Assembly: GCA_973895155.1 (NCBI GenBank)
Contig: OZ316891.1
Location: 434,001 to 498,000 of the forward strand
From: Marsupella aquatica
Taxonomy: Eukaryota > Marchantiophyta
Direction: 5' to 3'
DNA length: 64,000 nucleotides
The notes under the pieces were generated by a model, which saw only the letters and a program-made list of their open reading frames with translations, had not been told where the DNA came from and did no database searches. The position numbers were made by a program, and so were the translations under genes. Below are positions 1 through 9,642 of this stretch, in pieces. The stretch's first letter is position 1. The number at the start of each line of letters is the position of its first letter.

Positions 1-596
1 AGATCAATTTGATGTTCCCCTAGTGTTGGATCTACTCCCTTTAGATCTTGGTGACTCCATGCAAACACATCCTGAAATTCAATCAATAAGTCACTGATCT
101 CTTTCTCGAGCTCAGGTGCTAGGTTTCTCCCTAAGTTCAGTTCTCTTCCCTCTCCTAAGTCAAGCTTCCGATATTGCCGTGCTTGGATCATATTAATCTG
201 CTTCTTCAAATTCGGGTCCAGTTCGGCTTCCAGTCTCTCTAATCTCATACCTCCATAAACTGGGATCTCGGCTGGACTAGCCGAGTCGGTCCCTTCCTTG
301 GTGTCCATAGATTGTCCCCTTACCGGTCTATTTGGTTTTGAATTAGTGGTCGGCTCCCCTTCCTGCCTTGGCTCTGGATCGTGTCTGTCCATCTCATCCA
401 CCTCTTGCTCCTGAGAGTTAGGCCGCTGTGCTCTCTCGGCTTCTAATAGGGCCTCAATTTGTTCTGCCCTCGTAATCGGCTTGTATGCCGATCCCTTGGT
501 ATTTAATTTCTTGCCGATGATCGATGGCGTTGTGGACCCCGTCGGCTCTGCCACAACGCCTGCAGAAAATCCACTGTCCCTGCTACTGCTCCCCAC
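1..596 (-). CDS. pol: Gypsy pol, N-terminal part (cut by window edge)
   Basis: Start of the polyprotein frame for reverse transcriptase, RNase H and integrase. Only the linker before the reverse transcriptase palm is present. It contains the conserved segment ending ...LDLGEGRELNLGRNLAPELE and the EKEISDLLIEFQDVFAWSH stretch typical of the region before RT in Tat/Athila-like Gypsy elements. The frame opens with a GTG inside the 3' end of gag (94-nt overlap, gag ending at 503), not with an ATG, so it is probably made by a -1 ribosomal frameshift as a gag-pol fusion. The frame is open to base 1. Confidence 0.82.
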   Translation of the reverse strand, partial: MGSSSRDSGFSAGVVAEPTGSTTPSIIGKKLNTKGSAYKPITRAEQIEALLEAERAQRPNSQEQEVDEMDRHDPEPRQEGEPTTNSKPNRPVRGQSMDTKEGTDSASPAEIPVYGGMRLERLEAELDPNLKKQINMIQARQYRKLDLGEGRELNLGRNLAPELEKEISDLLIEFQDVFAWSHQDLKGVDPTLGEHQID

Positions 597-3496
597 TTAG
601 CCGTTTCATCCAATTGGTCTACATCCTTTACTTCCTCCGGAATTGCAGCTAAAAAGGTGGATTCTATTGTAAAGCAGTCCTCGACCTCTTCGTCTTCTTC
701 TTCCAAGTCACCTTCCATTGGTTCTTGCCATAATCCGCTGGGGGGTACCTCTGGTCCAAAGACGCCTTCTTCGGTTAGGTTAGTGAGGCATTCTAACCAA
801 CGTACTTCATCGGCTGACTCCAGTCCACTATCGTACCCATCTACTTCCCTTATGCTTTTCCTACGGTCATCCTTAGTGTCCCAGGATACCGTGATAGAGG
901 GGGTCCCGAAAGTGAACTGCTTTTTACCCCAATCTTCTATTACCTCGGCTAGGTACAGCCATGGCCTACCAATCAATAGCCGGAATGACGTAGGATTTAC
1001 CGGCTTCATTACTACATAGTTAATGCTAAAGAAGATACCTCCTATCTCTGTCTTGATGCCGGTTAACACTCCCGTCGGAATGACCTGATATCCATTGGCC
1101 ATGTTCAACACTCTTCCAGTCATCTCCGGTGTTAGACCCCACCCTTTTGCTGTTGAATCAATCATAATACATACCCCTGATCCTCCATCGATGGGTACCC
1201 GTAGTAATAATTCTCCTTGAATCATTAATGGTAATGCTGGGGCTCCTTGATCTTCTTCTATCATTAGTACGTCGGATCTGGTTGCTACCTTGGGTAATCT
1301 CGGCTTGCCGAGAATAGCCTTCCTTAATTGCTTCCGGAAGTATGGGCTATTTTTCAATAGTTGACCTACTATTGCCGAGACTCTAGATTCTAGTACATCT
1401 TTAGCCAGGTCATAGGGAACAATCGGCTTCTCTTCTGGTGGTGTTTCCGTCTTGGATTCGGCCAGTTTTGCCACGCTAGTCTCCACAGCTGTTGGGTCTT
1501 CCGAAGCAAACAATGCTTTTGCTCGTTTTACATCCTTGGCAATGGCTTCGGTATTCTCCAGGGTTTCTAATTCTCTTAGTTGTTCCTTAACACTAGCCGT
1601 AACAGAGGGGTAGAACAACTTAGGATGATCTCGATTGAAGTCGCTATCTTGTGAAGGATTGGTTTCACTGGTGGGCTCATGGCTTACCTGTATTGCCGGA
1701 GCCCTCCCTTCTCCTTCTGTTGATGTTGACGAAGAGTCAATCCTTTCCTCCGTAACCTTCCCTTTATTTTTGGCCAGCCCATCCCACCTTTCCTTCCTTC
1801 TGGTAGATCGAGTAGAGACCCGGTAGCAATCATGATCTAAATCCTCCTCTGAGAAGGTTGATAGGGCTTCGGCCTCATCATCAGATGGTACGAACTCTGC
1901 CTCGGCATCCTCTTGCCATCCTAGTTCGATGTGGTTGATTTGAACTCCTCCGGGGGTAGTACCTGGCGGTAAGATCTTGATCGGCAAAAGCTTATGATTT
2001 GCGGCCAGGCCTGCCAACCAAGTAGGACATTGCCCTAGCATATGACCTTCCTGTCGGCATCCCATACATAGCTGAGCTGGTTGTCCATCACCCTGTTTGC
2101 GTGCATTCGGGCATTCTCTAGCAAAATGGCCAGGTTGACCACAATTATAGCACGCCGCAAATCTTTGCACATTCGGCCTAGGAGGTACTGACGGGTTCTG
2201 AATAATCCGAGGATACATCTCTCCTGGATTGTTCCTTAACCCTGACCACAGAGATGCAGGTCTGTTGGATAGGTCTTGTGCTCCAGTCTCACTGATGCCG
2301 AAAACACTATCAGCGGCATCTCCCAAAAAGTACTCTACTTCTCCCTGACATGGTCTGATCTCGGCCACATGCCGAACATGATTAGTATTAAGCTTAGGAC
2401 ACGCATCTTTATGGTGTCCGGTTTTATAACATAAGGCACACCATACAGAGCTATCCTCCTGTACTACCTTCTTCTTTGGTTTTACCTCTGCAATGATAGC
2501 CTTAAGTTGCTCGGTAAGGGCTACGATGTTATCTGGTGGCTTAGCCTCCATCTTGACTTTCGTCTTCCCTCTCCTTCTGCCCTTCCTTTTCCTAGTTTTT
2601 TCTTCTTCAGAACTAGAAGATGACTCACTCTTGCTACTCCCACTATCCGAGCTTGACTTATCACTTCTAGACTTCTTGGAATGTTTCTTCTTCTTATCTT
2701 TTTTCTTATGGGGTGATCCCTCCTCTGATGAGGAACTCTCAGACTTAAGCTGTTTCTTCCGGCTTGTGATATCTGCATTAATGTATAATTGAATATCCTT
2801 AATTGCTTCGGCTAAAGTCTCCGGGTTCTCCTTCCTAATTGCAAAACTCATCTTCTGTGGCAAAGCATTCACCAACCATTGAAGTTGCATACCTTCAGAT
2901 GCATTGGTCTTTGTACGTCTTACCAGTTTCTGAAAGCGTTGCAAGAACTTCCTGAAGGATTTGTTCTCCTTGAACCGAAGTTGTCCCAACTTCAGCACTG
3001 CTAGTTCTGAAGTTCCAATGGGTCGAAACTCCTTAACAAAGAGTGTTTTGAAGATATCCCAGATGGCTTGATCTTCCACATCTAATGCTCTGTACCAAGG
3101 CCTAGCCTCACCCTTGAACAGGCCGGGAAGAATCTGCATCTTGATGGCCGATTCTCCATTTGCTGCAGCGGTTCCCTCGAAATCATCCAACCATTCGTCC
3201 GGATCCTCATCTCCTCTCCCATGAAATGCTTTGTAATGTATGCGCGACCGCTGGCTCAATCTGGTCCCTGGCCTCTCGTCTGGCCGTGCCTCTGGTTCCC
3301 CCATGTCGGTTGGAGACTCACTTCTCCTTACCGACTCTTCCTCTGGTATGTCTTCTTCGACGCCACTTCCAGTTTCGGAGCTACCAGCTCTTTTTGCCCC
3401 TCTCAGTCGCTGTGTATCATGCCACCCGGCGAGCTGCTGCAGTCGAGCTCTCTCCCGTTGAATCACTCTTTCTTCCCTCGGCGTAAGGTCAGTCAT
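503..3496 (-). CDS. gag: Gypsy gag-protease polyprotein (997 aa)
   Basis: Structural polyprotein that packages element RNA, fused to the retroviral-type aspartic protease. Residues about 85-240 look like the retrotransposon gag (capsid) domain (FHGRGDEDPDEWLDDFEG). A Ser/Lys-rich basic linker follows at about 245-320. There are three CCHC zinc knuckles near residues 350 (CALCYKTGHHKDAC), 450 (CYNCGQPGHFAREC) and 477 (CMGCRQEGHMLGQC). The protease active site is DGGSG near residue 770, with LLIGRPW near 838 as the flap-side Gypsy motif. The ATG at 3496 lies 70 nt inside the 5' LTR boundary, just after the PBS. Intact here; the copy at 26438-29431 has a nonsense codon. Confidence 0.95.
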   Translation of the reverse strand: MTDLTPREERVIQRERARLQQLAGWHDTQRLRGAKRAGSSETGSGVEEDIPEEESVRRSESPTDMGEPEARPDERPGTRLSQRSRIHYKAFHGRGDEDPDEWLDDFEGTAAANGESAIKMQILPGLFKGEARPWYRALDVEDQAIWDIFKTLFVKEFRPIGTSELAVLKLGQLRFKENKSFRKFLQRFQKLVRRTKTNASEGMQLQWLVNALPQKMSFAIRKENPETLAEAIKDIQLYINADITSRKKQLKSESSSSEEGSPHKKKDKKKKHSKKSRSDKSSSDSGSSKSESSSSSEEEKTRKRKGRRRGKTKVKMEAKPPDNIVALTEQLKAIIAEVKPKKKVVQEDSSVWCALCYKTGHHKDACPKLNTNHVRHVAEIRPCQGEVEYFLGDAADSVFGISETGAQDLSNRPASLWSGLRNNPGEMYPRIIQNPSVPPRPNVQRFAACYNCGQPGHFARECPNARKQGDGQPAQLCMGCRQEGHMLGQCPTWLAGLAANHKLLPIKILPPGTTPGGVQINHIELGWQEDAEAEFVPSDDEAEALSTFSEEDLDHDCYRVSTRSTRRKERWDGLAKNKGKVTEERIDSSSTSTEGEGRAPAIQVSHEPTSETNPSQDSDFNRDHPKLFYPSVTASVKEQLRELETLENTEAIAKDVKRAKALFASEDPTAVETSVAKLAESKTETPPEEKPIVPYDLAKDVLESRVSAIVGQLLKNSPYFRKQLRKAILGKPRLPKVATRSDVLMIEEDQGAPALPLMIQGELLLRVPIDGGSGVCIMIDSTAKGWGLTPEMTGRVLNMANGYQVIPTGVLTGIKTEIGGIFFSINYVVMKPVNPTSFRLLIGRPWLYLAEVIEDWGKKQFTFGTPSITVSWDTKDDRRKSIREVDGYDSGLESADEVRWLECLTNLTEEGVFGPEVPPSGLWQEPMEGDLEEEDEEVEDCFTIESTFLAAIPEEVKDVDQLDETAKWGAVAGTVDFLQALWQSRRGPQRHRSSARN

Positions 3497-3545
3497 TACC
3501 TACGCTTCCGTTCTAACTTCATATCTCACGGCTTAAGAAATGCCC

Positions 3546-3563
3546 CCTCCATCTAGCGCCAAA
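3546..3563 (-). promoter_or_regulatory. Primer-binding site, element 1
   Basis: Directly inside the 5' LTR the minus strand reads TTGGCGCTAGATGGAGGGG after a few T residues. This position and the TGGCGC start match tRNA primer-binding sites of plant Gypsy elements. The complete element has the same sequence at 29481-29498. The tRNA species was not identified. Confidence 0.7.
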
Positions 3564-3565
3564 AA

Positions 3566-6500
3566 TGTGGTGCGTCCCATGGCTCCCTAAACCCAAGAAA
3601 CCCCCCAGCTCAAGCCGATTCCCGCAGGTTTCGTGCTTGGCGAGGCCGTTTCCGCGGCTTAGCGGCATGGGACGCTGCTAACCTTCTACTACTACTATTA
3701 ACATTTTACACACATATACTGGACAGATCCTTCATCGGGTCATGAGATACGTAGCCGGCCTAATATAGGCCTTCCCTTGTCTTCCCCTGTCTTCCCCTCC
3801 GTCTTGTTAGGTATGTTTGGATTCCGCCGCCGGAATGATCCCCAATAGGCTTGGTTAAGCCGCTAAGACCTCTCTCAGCTCGACACATCCAACTATCACT
3901 CCCCTGCTTACTTTCCTTCCTTCTGTTGATGTGGGCACTCTTCACACAAGTTAATGCGACACACAAATAGCAAAATGACTCATTCTGACTGAGTCATACC
4001 ATGCACTTGCCATACAAACAGTACATCTCATACACAAGTTCTGCGAACTAAGCCGTGAGGCCAACTCTATTCAGCTCTTAGGCATGAGGAAACATGAATA
4101 TACACAAGGGTCACTGTATGACTAACCGAGAGCTTCTCGTACTACTTGATCCCAGCCCGGCTGGTGCAAACTAAAAACTTGCTAAAGAAGAGGCCCTGAG
4201 CTCCCCGCTGCCCAGGTACTTATCCTGGTAGTGGATCCGCCATTCTTTGCATCGTAAGCCTAATCTACCTGACAGTAATCTACTTGCCCGAATCTACCTA
4301 TGTACAGCAAGGCAGGAGCACAAGTGTTGCTCCTACCAGTGGAACCGCAATCCCACTAAGCTAAGTGTCAGGGCCGCTCCTGGTTCTGATCCTAATCCTA
4401 AACGTGGAGATCCGCGCCCGCCCTGCCCACTCACGCTCCTCCCTCCACGTCCGCCCTCCCTAAAAGGAACGGCGCCCTTGCACCGTCACGACACCGGTGG
4501 TGGATCCTCAATGGACGCCCCCAACACTTCCTCCTCAGCCACTGCCGTTGGCCCGCCTACTGACAGATTACCTGCCCTTGACCGAGTCAACTCTCCATCG
4601 GCCTGACTGGGTCCACCTTCGGCTTCAGCCTCGACACCGGCCTCGGCAATACCCACGGCTTCGGCCTCAGCCACTCCCACGGCTTCGGCTTCAGCCACTC
4701 CCTCGGCTTCGGCCTCCCCTTCCCCTAGGGTAGTTGGATCCTTAGCCGTGACCCTGTCTAGGGTCGGTGCTGGGTCTACCTCCTTGATCACCACGGCCTG
4801 TGAAGTCGTATTACTCCTTGACCCTGAAGGTTTCCGCTTCTTCTTCGTTGGTGGCTCGGCAGCTGGTCCCTTCCCCTTCCCACTTACTTCCGGCACTGGT
4901 GCAGTTGACGCGGCTTGTCCTTCGGCAATTACCACCCCTGGTAACTGGTTTGTCCCAACGGGAGATGGACCTGCTGCAGCTAAGCATTTAAATACTGCGG
5001 CTTGTTTCTTCAGCCGCTCTGTTTGGTTGTCGGCCCGCCGCTGTAGGTTCTCCATCTTCCTCATGATTTCCTCCAACTCCTCTTGGGTTTCATCCAGGTC
5101 CTTACGTGCCCCCTCCAGCTCGTTTTTGGCCTCCTCCTGCTCCCTGTGGGCTTCCTCCAATTCCTTCTTCAAGGTAGCCCTCTCCTCCTGGGTTGCTCTT
5201 AGCTCCTTGTCGAGCTCTGCAATGATGACAGACTCCATCTGGTTCATCTTGGCGTAAGTCTGTTCGAGCATCTCGTCCTTCTCCCTTAGGTCGGCCTTGA
5301 AGCTGGCCGTCAGGGACGCAAGCTCCTGCTGCAGCGCCATAATCCCTTGATAGGATTTCCCTAACTCGACCTCCTTCTGCTCAAGGGCTCCGCGGATTTT
5401 CTCGAGCTCCCCTTTCAACGCCCATTCCTTTCTTTGGGTCTCCGCCATGGCCCGGCTGTTGGCTGTTATGTGGGCCTCCTCTGTATTCTTCAGCTCTTGC
5501 TTCCACTTCTCCCTCTCTTTGATCGTGTCGGCCAACTCTTCCTGCGTCTGAGTCAGTTTATCCTTGATATTCTGATTATCAGCCTGCGCGGCGTCCAACT
5601 GCCCCTGCATGATGTTCAGCTCATGTCGTTTAATCCGCAGTTCATCTTGGGCTTTCTTGGCCGCCCTTAGATCTTCAATCTCGGCTTCCATCCTCCTAAG
5701 CCGCCGAATGACCTCGTCCTTCTTGCTTCTCTCTAAAGCCACCGCTTCTTCTAATTGGTGCTTCTCCAACTGCTCCCTATGAAAAAAGGGTCCTACCTCC
5801 AACTCCTCTCCAAAGATGCCAAGCGCAAGTTCCCCACATATCTCACCATACTCCATGGCTCTATTCTTAGCGTAGGTGGAGTAAGTAGAAGTGATCGGCA
5901 TCGCCCATCGTGGCCTCTGCTCCCACGCCGTCTTGCGGATCTCTTCAATCGTGGCTAGAGGTTTGCTTCCTTTTTCGGCTAGCCGCCTGATGTCCTCCGG
6001 CCAATCTCCTCCTGGTAAATCCTTTTCCTTAGCCAGGGCGGCCTCTTCCTCCTGCTTGATTCGCTCCTGAAATTCCTGCACCGTCTGTTTTATGCCGTCG
6101 AAGCTCGGGGGAGCAACATCTGGTGGGGGAGACTCAGGGCTACTCTGCTGGTTGGGGTCCCCTCGCACTACCCTTGGAAGTGTGGGGACAAACCGGCCAC
6201 AGGTCCTTACTCCTGGAACGTGATGGTCCGACCCATAGCCGGAATTATCATGGCTGCAGTCCTCCACTGCCTCCTCTACCTCTTGGACGTCCGGCTTCTC
6301 CCTCTCCTCTTCCTCGGTAGGAGCTTCAGGCAATTCTGCCTCAGATTCGGAGCTTGAGGTTCCCACGTACATTCGAACACCTGGCTTGGATTCCGGCCTG
6401 ATTCTCTTCTTGTCTCCAGCAAAGGGGTTTTCTCTTGTGAGCCGGTGTAGGCCTACCTCTGTAGTAGTGTCCTGCATTGTTGCCGTTGCCGTTGTTGTTG

Positions 6501-8224
6501 CCGATGCCGATTTCTTTTCTTTCTCCAGTAGTTTCAGCAGACTCTGCATGCCTGGTTGCTGCATCGGCAAGTCTTCCTTCCTGGGCCTAAACACCTGCTC
6601 GATCGTAGGACTAACAGGTGGTTGAGGCTTCTCAGCCAACGGCCTCGGCGTTGGAGCTTCCTCGGGTGCCCTTACCTGCAGGGGAAGTACCGGGGCAAAA
6701 GTCTGACCTCTGGCATACCGGCACAACAGCGGCATGTGATAGCCAAGCCGCGACACGCTTCCCATGCCGATTACCTGCTGCTCCTCCTTTAAGATCTTCT
6801 TCAATTGGTTGAGGAGGTACCCGTTGTAGTCCCGGCTTGGGTCTGGCCTTTCTGCCAGATAGACCTGTGCTTTGCCGATCTCTGCCCTCGGCAAGTTACA
6901 ATGCATGGTCACCCGCAAGAAGTCGATCATCTCTCCTATGTGCGGGTTGGTGCAGGTGTTCCGGAAGAAGCCATTCTTCGTTGATGGCCCGGGGAACGAC
7001 CGGAACTCCTTGTCAGGCAAGGTCTTCCTGGTATCAACTTTGGTCTTATTGCCTATCGGCAAGCCAAACACTTCGGCAATTACCTTGGGAGTAAGATAGA
7101 AATCCTTCCCATATATCCTCGTGCAATTGGTCTCGGGTTCCCATGACCCCACGAATTCTAATAGGTCTGACTCCGGTACCTCCGGCTTCAGCCATGGTAA
7201 TCTTACAAAGGCCTCCAAGCCGGATCCGGCCATGAAGCCTTGGTACTTCTTGGTCTGCATGGCCGTAAAGCATGCATCCTCCTCCCGTGCAAAATGTAGT
7301 TGCACCTCCACCGGTAGGGTTTCCGCCCAGCCCTTCCAGGTGTCATCCCTGGTTGGAATGGCCTTGATGGGATTGACCTCCTCCTCTTCGGCTTCTCCGT
7401 GCCCCTTGCTCTGCTGCTCGGCTGGCTTCTTTGGTGCCGCCAACCTCGTTCTTTTTGCCGGGGTGGCTTCATTGTTGACGGCCCCCTTCCTCTTCATCTC
7501 TGCTGCCGTGGAGGTTTCTCCTAGCACCGTTGCCCGGGTCCACCTTTCCGTGCTACCCTTTAATTCCCAGTGTATGTCGTTGCAGTTCTTGATGGCCTCT
7601 CGGATGCCGACGACGCTGTCTTTGCAAAATAGAAGATCGTCGAGTTGATTGGAAGTAGGCGTCCACAGGAACTCGTCCTTGATGAGTTCGCCTCCTAAGA
7701 AAGCCGTCTTCTGCAGCTCCCACAATCGAGCGAGCTCCTGCCGTTCTCGAGCTGCCCTTTCTGACTCCTCGTCCTCGTAAGTCTTGATGTACTCAGTTGC
7801 CCGTTCGAACAGGCATCCCCAGAAATGTGCCGCTTGATTGACGTTGCTCATACCCTCCTTAGGTCGATCGTCGGTATCTACTCTCTCCCCGAGTGCTTGC
7901 CTAAGCAGCTGACAGTAGTTGGCCTCCCGTAGTCGTCTGCCTAGTTCGTGCTCGCAAATGAGCCACCATCTCCTGCAAGCGCTCCTTACCCCTCTCCTCT
8001 ACCGGTCCTTCTTCCCGTTGATCCTTCCTAGCCGCCGACGCTTAACGCGCCCTAACCCTAATCGGGTTTTCACCCTCAGCCTTACCTCCGGCCTCGGCCC
8101 GGGTTCCATGGTTGCCCCTAATTGTTTATATTTTCCTGGTTTTGTCCCTATACTAAGGTGTTCCTAGGGTGCCTTCCTGCTTTACCCACTTAACCGGTCG
8201 AGTGATTCCTGTCTAGGCATCACA
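3566..8224 (-). repeat. 5' LTR of element 1 (4,659 bp)
   Basis: On the plus strand it starts TGTGGTGCGTCCCATGG and ends CTAGGCATCACA, giving TG...CA termini. The same boundaries recur at 18595-23276 and 29501-34148, and as single ends at 38211 and 40691. LTRs of this size are exceptional. About 3.6 kb of each is taken up by an ORF on the same strand as gag-pol, leaving about 0.9 kb (3566-4485) for promoter, R and U5. That non-ORF part contains TATA-like stretches (near 3711-3722 and 4085-4095), but no promoter can be assigned with confidence. Confidence 0.93.
4486..7851 (-). CDS. LTR-encoded third ORF, coiled-coil protein (1,121 aa)
   Basis: ORF lying wholly inside the LTR, in the same sense as gag-pol. 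Residues about 180-400 hold a globular segment with FYLTPKVIAEVFGLP, which resembles plant transposon-associated domains (ATHILA ORF1 / plant-mobile-domain type); that link is tentative. From about 690 to 950 a long heptad-rich coiled coil follows, then a basic NLS-like TKKKRKPSGSRS near 1000 and Glu-Ala-Val tandem repeats near 1042-1077. The ATG at 7851 begins MSNVNQAAHFWG. Other copies extend about 90 codons further upstream to MEPG; here that extension carries a TAG at 7999-8001. Function unknown. Confidence 0.75.
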   Translation of the reverse strand: MSNVNQAAHFWGCLFERATEYIKTYEDEESERAARERQELARLWELQKTAFLGGELIKDEFLWTPTSNQLDDLLFCKDSVVGIREAIKNCNDIHWELKGSTERWTRATVLGETSTAAEMKRKGAVNNEATPAKRTRLAAPKKPAEQQSKGHGEAEEEEVNPIKAIPTRDDTWKGWAETLPVEVQLHFAREEDACFTAMQTKKYQGFMAGSGLEAFVRLPWLKPEVPESDLLEFVGSWEPETNCTRIYGKDFYLTPKVIAEVFGLPIGNKTKVDTRKTLPDKEFRSFPGPSTKNGFFRNTCTNPHIGEMIDFLRVTMHCNLPRAEIGKAQVYLAERPDPSRDYNGYLLNQLKKILKEEQQVIGMGSVSRLGYHMPLLCRYARGQTFAPVLPLQVRAPEEAPTPRPLAEKPQPPVSPTIEQVFRPRKEDLPMQQPGMQSLLKLLEKEKKSASATTTATATMQDTTTEVGLHRLTRENPFAGDKKRIRPESKPGVRMYVGTSSSESEAELPEAPTEEEEREKPDVQEVEEAVEDCSHDNSGYGSDHHVPGVRTCGRFVPTLPRVVRGDPNQQSSPESPPPDVAPPSFDGIKQTVQEFQERIKQEEEAALAKEKDLPGGDWPEDIRRLAEKGSKPLATIEEIRKTAWEQRPRWAMPITSTYSTYAKNRAMEYGEICGELALGIFGEELEVGPFFHREQLEKHQLEEAVALERSKKDEVIRRLRRMEAEIEDLRAAKKAQDELRIKRHELNIMQGQLDAAQADNQNIKDKLTQTQEELADTIKEREKWKQELKNTEEAHITANSRAMAETQRKEWALKGELEKIRGALEQKEVELGKSYQGIMALQQELASLTASFKADLREKDEMLEQTYAKMNQMESVIIAELDKELRATQEERATLKKELEEAHREQEEAKNELEGARKDLDETQEELEEIMRKMENLQRRADNQTERLKKQAAVFKCLAAAGPSPVGTNQLPGVVIAEGQAASTAPVPEVSGKGKGPAAEPPTKKKRKPSGSRSNTTSQAVVIKEVDPAPTLDRVTAKDPTTLGEGEAEAEGVAEAEAVGVAEAEAVGIAEAGVEAEAEGGPSQADGELTRSRAGNLSVGGPTAVAEEEVLGASIEDPPPVS

Positions 8225-8266
8225 GAAACCAAATAGGGAGTCCGACATCAGAAGAGGCCAAGTACT

Positions 8267-9642
8267 TTACTCCAGGTCAAATTCATCTTTCTCGCTTGAA
8301 GGCCCAGCCTGTTCATCCCCTGGAATTGTGAACTCATCATCCGACCCAGCGTCTTGATTAACCTTTTCTGGCTGATCCCTAATCTGTTTTGCCTTGCTCG
8401 AATGCCTCGCCAGAACACTGTTTAAAGTTTTTTCTGCACAGCAATGGAGAATGTCCCTATCTTCAACACCAACAACAAATCTCCCAGAGAATTCTCCGGC
8501 AGAAAAGGAGCTACCGTCACACACAGTCCAGTCAAGGACTATATCTTTGGGCTTCGTGAGGAATTCCATCACGGCTTGCATGAACCCAATTGAAAGCCTT
8601 TTCGATCCAGCAAGAGCCGCTTCTGGACAGGGGTCAGTCTTAGGGTAACAAACACTCAACATTGACTTATGTCTTGCATCTTCCGAAGACGTCAATGGAA
8701 CATACGCTGGGTCTTTAGGAATCTTTGCACTAAATTCCACCCGACAAAAAACATCCAGGATGAGAGTGCACACCTGCATAAAAACTAAAATACATCAGAA
8801 ACAATGCTAACTTTGTTAGCGAGCTCGCTAGCATTAACCTAGTCGGAAAATAGAAAATTAACAGTCACCTAAACCGGATATGTTTGGTACCTAAAAATTA
8901 TAATTTTGTTAGCGACATCGCTAGCATTAAAACTCTCAAGAAATTAAAGGGATAACTACCTCAATATCCATATCTGCCCTCCATAAAGGGGTGGACAACA
9001 AAACGGTATATTGCTGCACATGTTTGAATTTGTTTTTTTGCTTGACTGCCGTAAATATTTGCCTCATGTGATTGAAGTCTGAGCTGTGCAAGACAGCAAC
9101 ATATCCGCCGTCTGAAAGCATTGGTCTCATCACTCCAAAAAAATAATATGGGAGTTTCTCGCTCCAAACATTCCAAGATGGAACCTGTTTGTCTGTAACG
9201 CTTGTTCTATGCCCAATTGGAAGAGAAATGAATCCCAAATGTGCTCCAATCCCAGCATACGGTTTTCCATTAATTATGACATGGTTCGGGCACTCTACGC
9301 TCTTCGACATCCCAGTAATCCATCGATCTCCATCTCCCATCCAAGATGGTCTCACTTTACTTACACTAATTGAGTTTGCAGTATCGGTCAAATTGCTACG
9401 AGCCAGGAAATGTCGCTGCCCATCCATCTTCAAACCACACATCCGAGCAACACCTTGAGCAACTGAAACTTCCTCATCGTCGGAATCTGAAAGAATCTGG
9501 ATGTTTCGCTTCCGTTTCAAACGTTTTATACTTCCTAAATCCACTGCGCTCTTTGTTGTGACTTCGGCATCTGGGGACTGAGGTTCCTCACCATCATCTG
9601 CTCCACTCTTCAAACTCTCAGAAGCCGCTCCCTTCCTCCTCT
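8267..9642 (-). pseudogene. Family Z methyltransferase-like gene, two 3' exons
   Basis: Two exons of an N6/N4-type DNA methyltransferase-like protein: 9642-8960 and 8773-8267, joined across a GT-AG intron (8774-8959). The first exon has DKQVPSWNVWSEKLPYYFF and LSDGGYVAVLHSSDF. The second has IVLDWTVCDGSSFSAGEFS, corresponding to SAM-binding motif I (usually DPFxGSGT), preceded by the GFMQAVMEFLTKP helix that stands where KPxxLxxxL stands in this family. It aligns exon for exon with the Y gene at 49237-50691, including the intron position. The upstream ParB-like exons expected from Y were not found to the right, so this is a fragment. The C-terminus is acidic. Catalytic motif IV (DPPY/SPPY) is not recognisable. 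Confidence 0.7.
8774..8959 (-). repeat. Z intron with two TAGCGA palindromes
   Basis: Minus-strand intron with 5' site GAG|GTAGTT at 8959 and 3' site TGCAG|GTGTGC at 8774. It contains TAGCGAGCTCGCTA (8817-8830, a perfect 14-bp palindrome) and TAGCGACATCGCTA (8910-8923), each followed on the plus strand by GCATTAA and preceded by TTTTGT or CTTTGT. The arms TAGCG/CGCTA are the same as in the Y-family sites. Confidence 0.8.

Larger units (their letters stand above)
1..8224 (-). mobile_element. Gypsy LTR retrotransposon, element 1 (partial, 5' half)
   Basis: Minus-strand Ty3/Gypsy element cut by the left edge of the window. Read on the minus strand, the order is 5' LTR (8224-3566), primer-binding site, gag-protease, then the start of pol running off the window. 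It matches the complete copy at 18595-34148 with a constant offset of 25,935 over the internal region, so it belongs to the same recent family. The base after the LTR end starts GAAAC, the expected 5-bp target duplication, but the matching left end lies outside the window. Confidence 0.93.

Noticed and set aside
4497-7648. Many long plus-strand ORFs opposite the LTR ORF (up to 175 codons)
   Set aside because: They are antisense shadows of a GC-rich Glu/Lys-rich coding strand, recur identically in every LTR copy and show no domain features.
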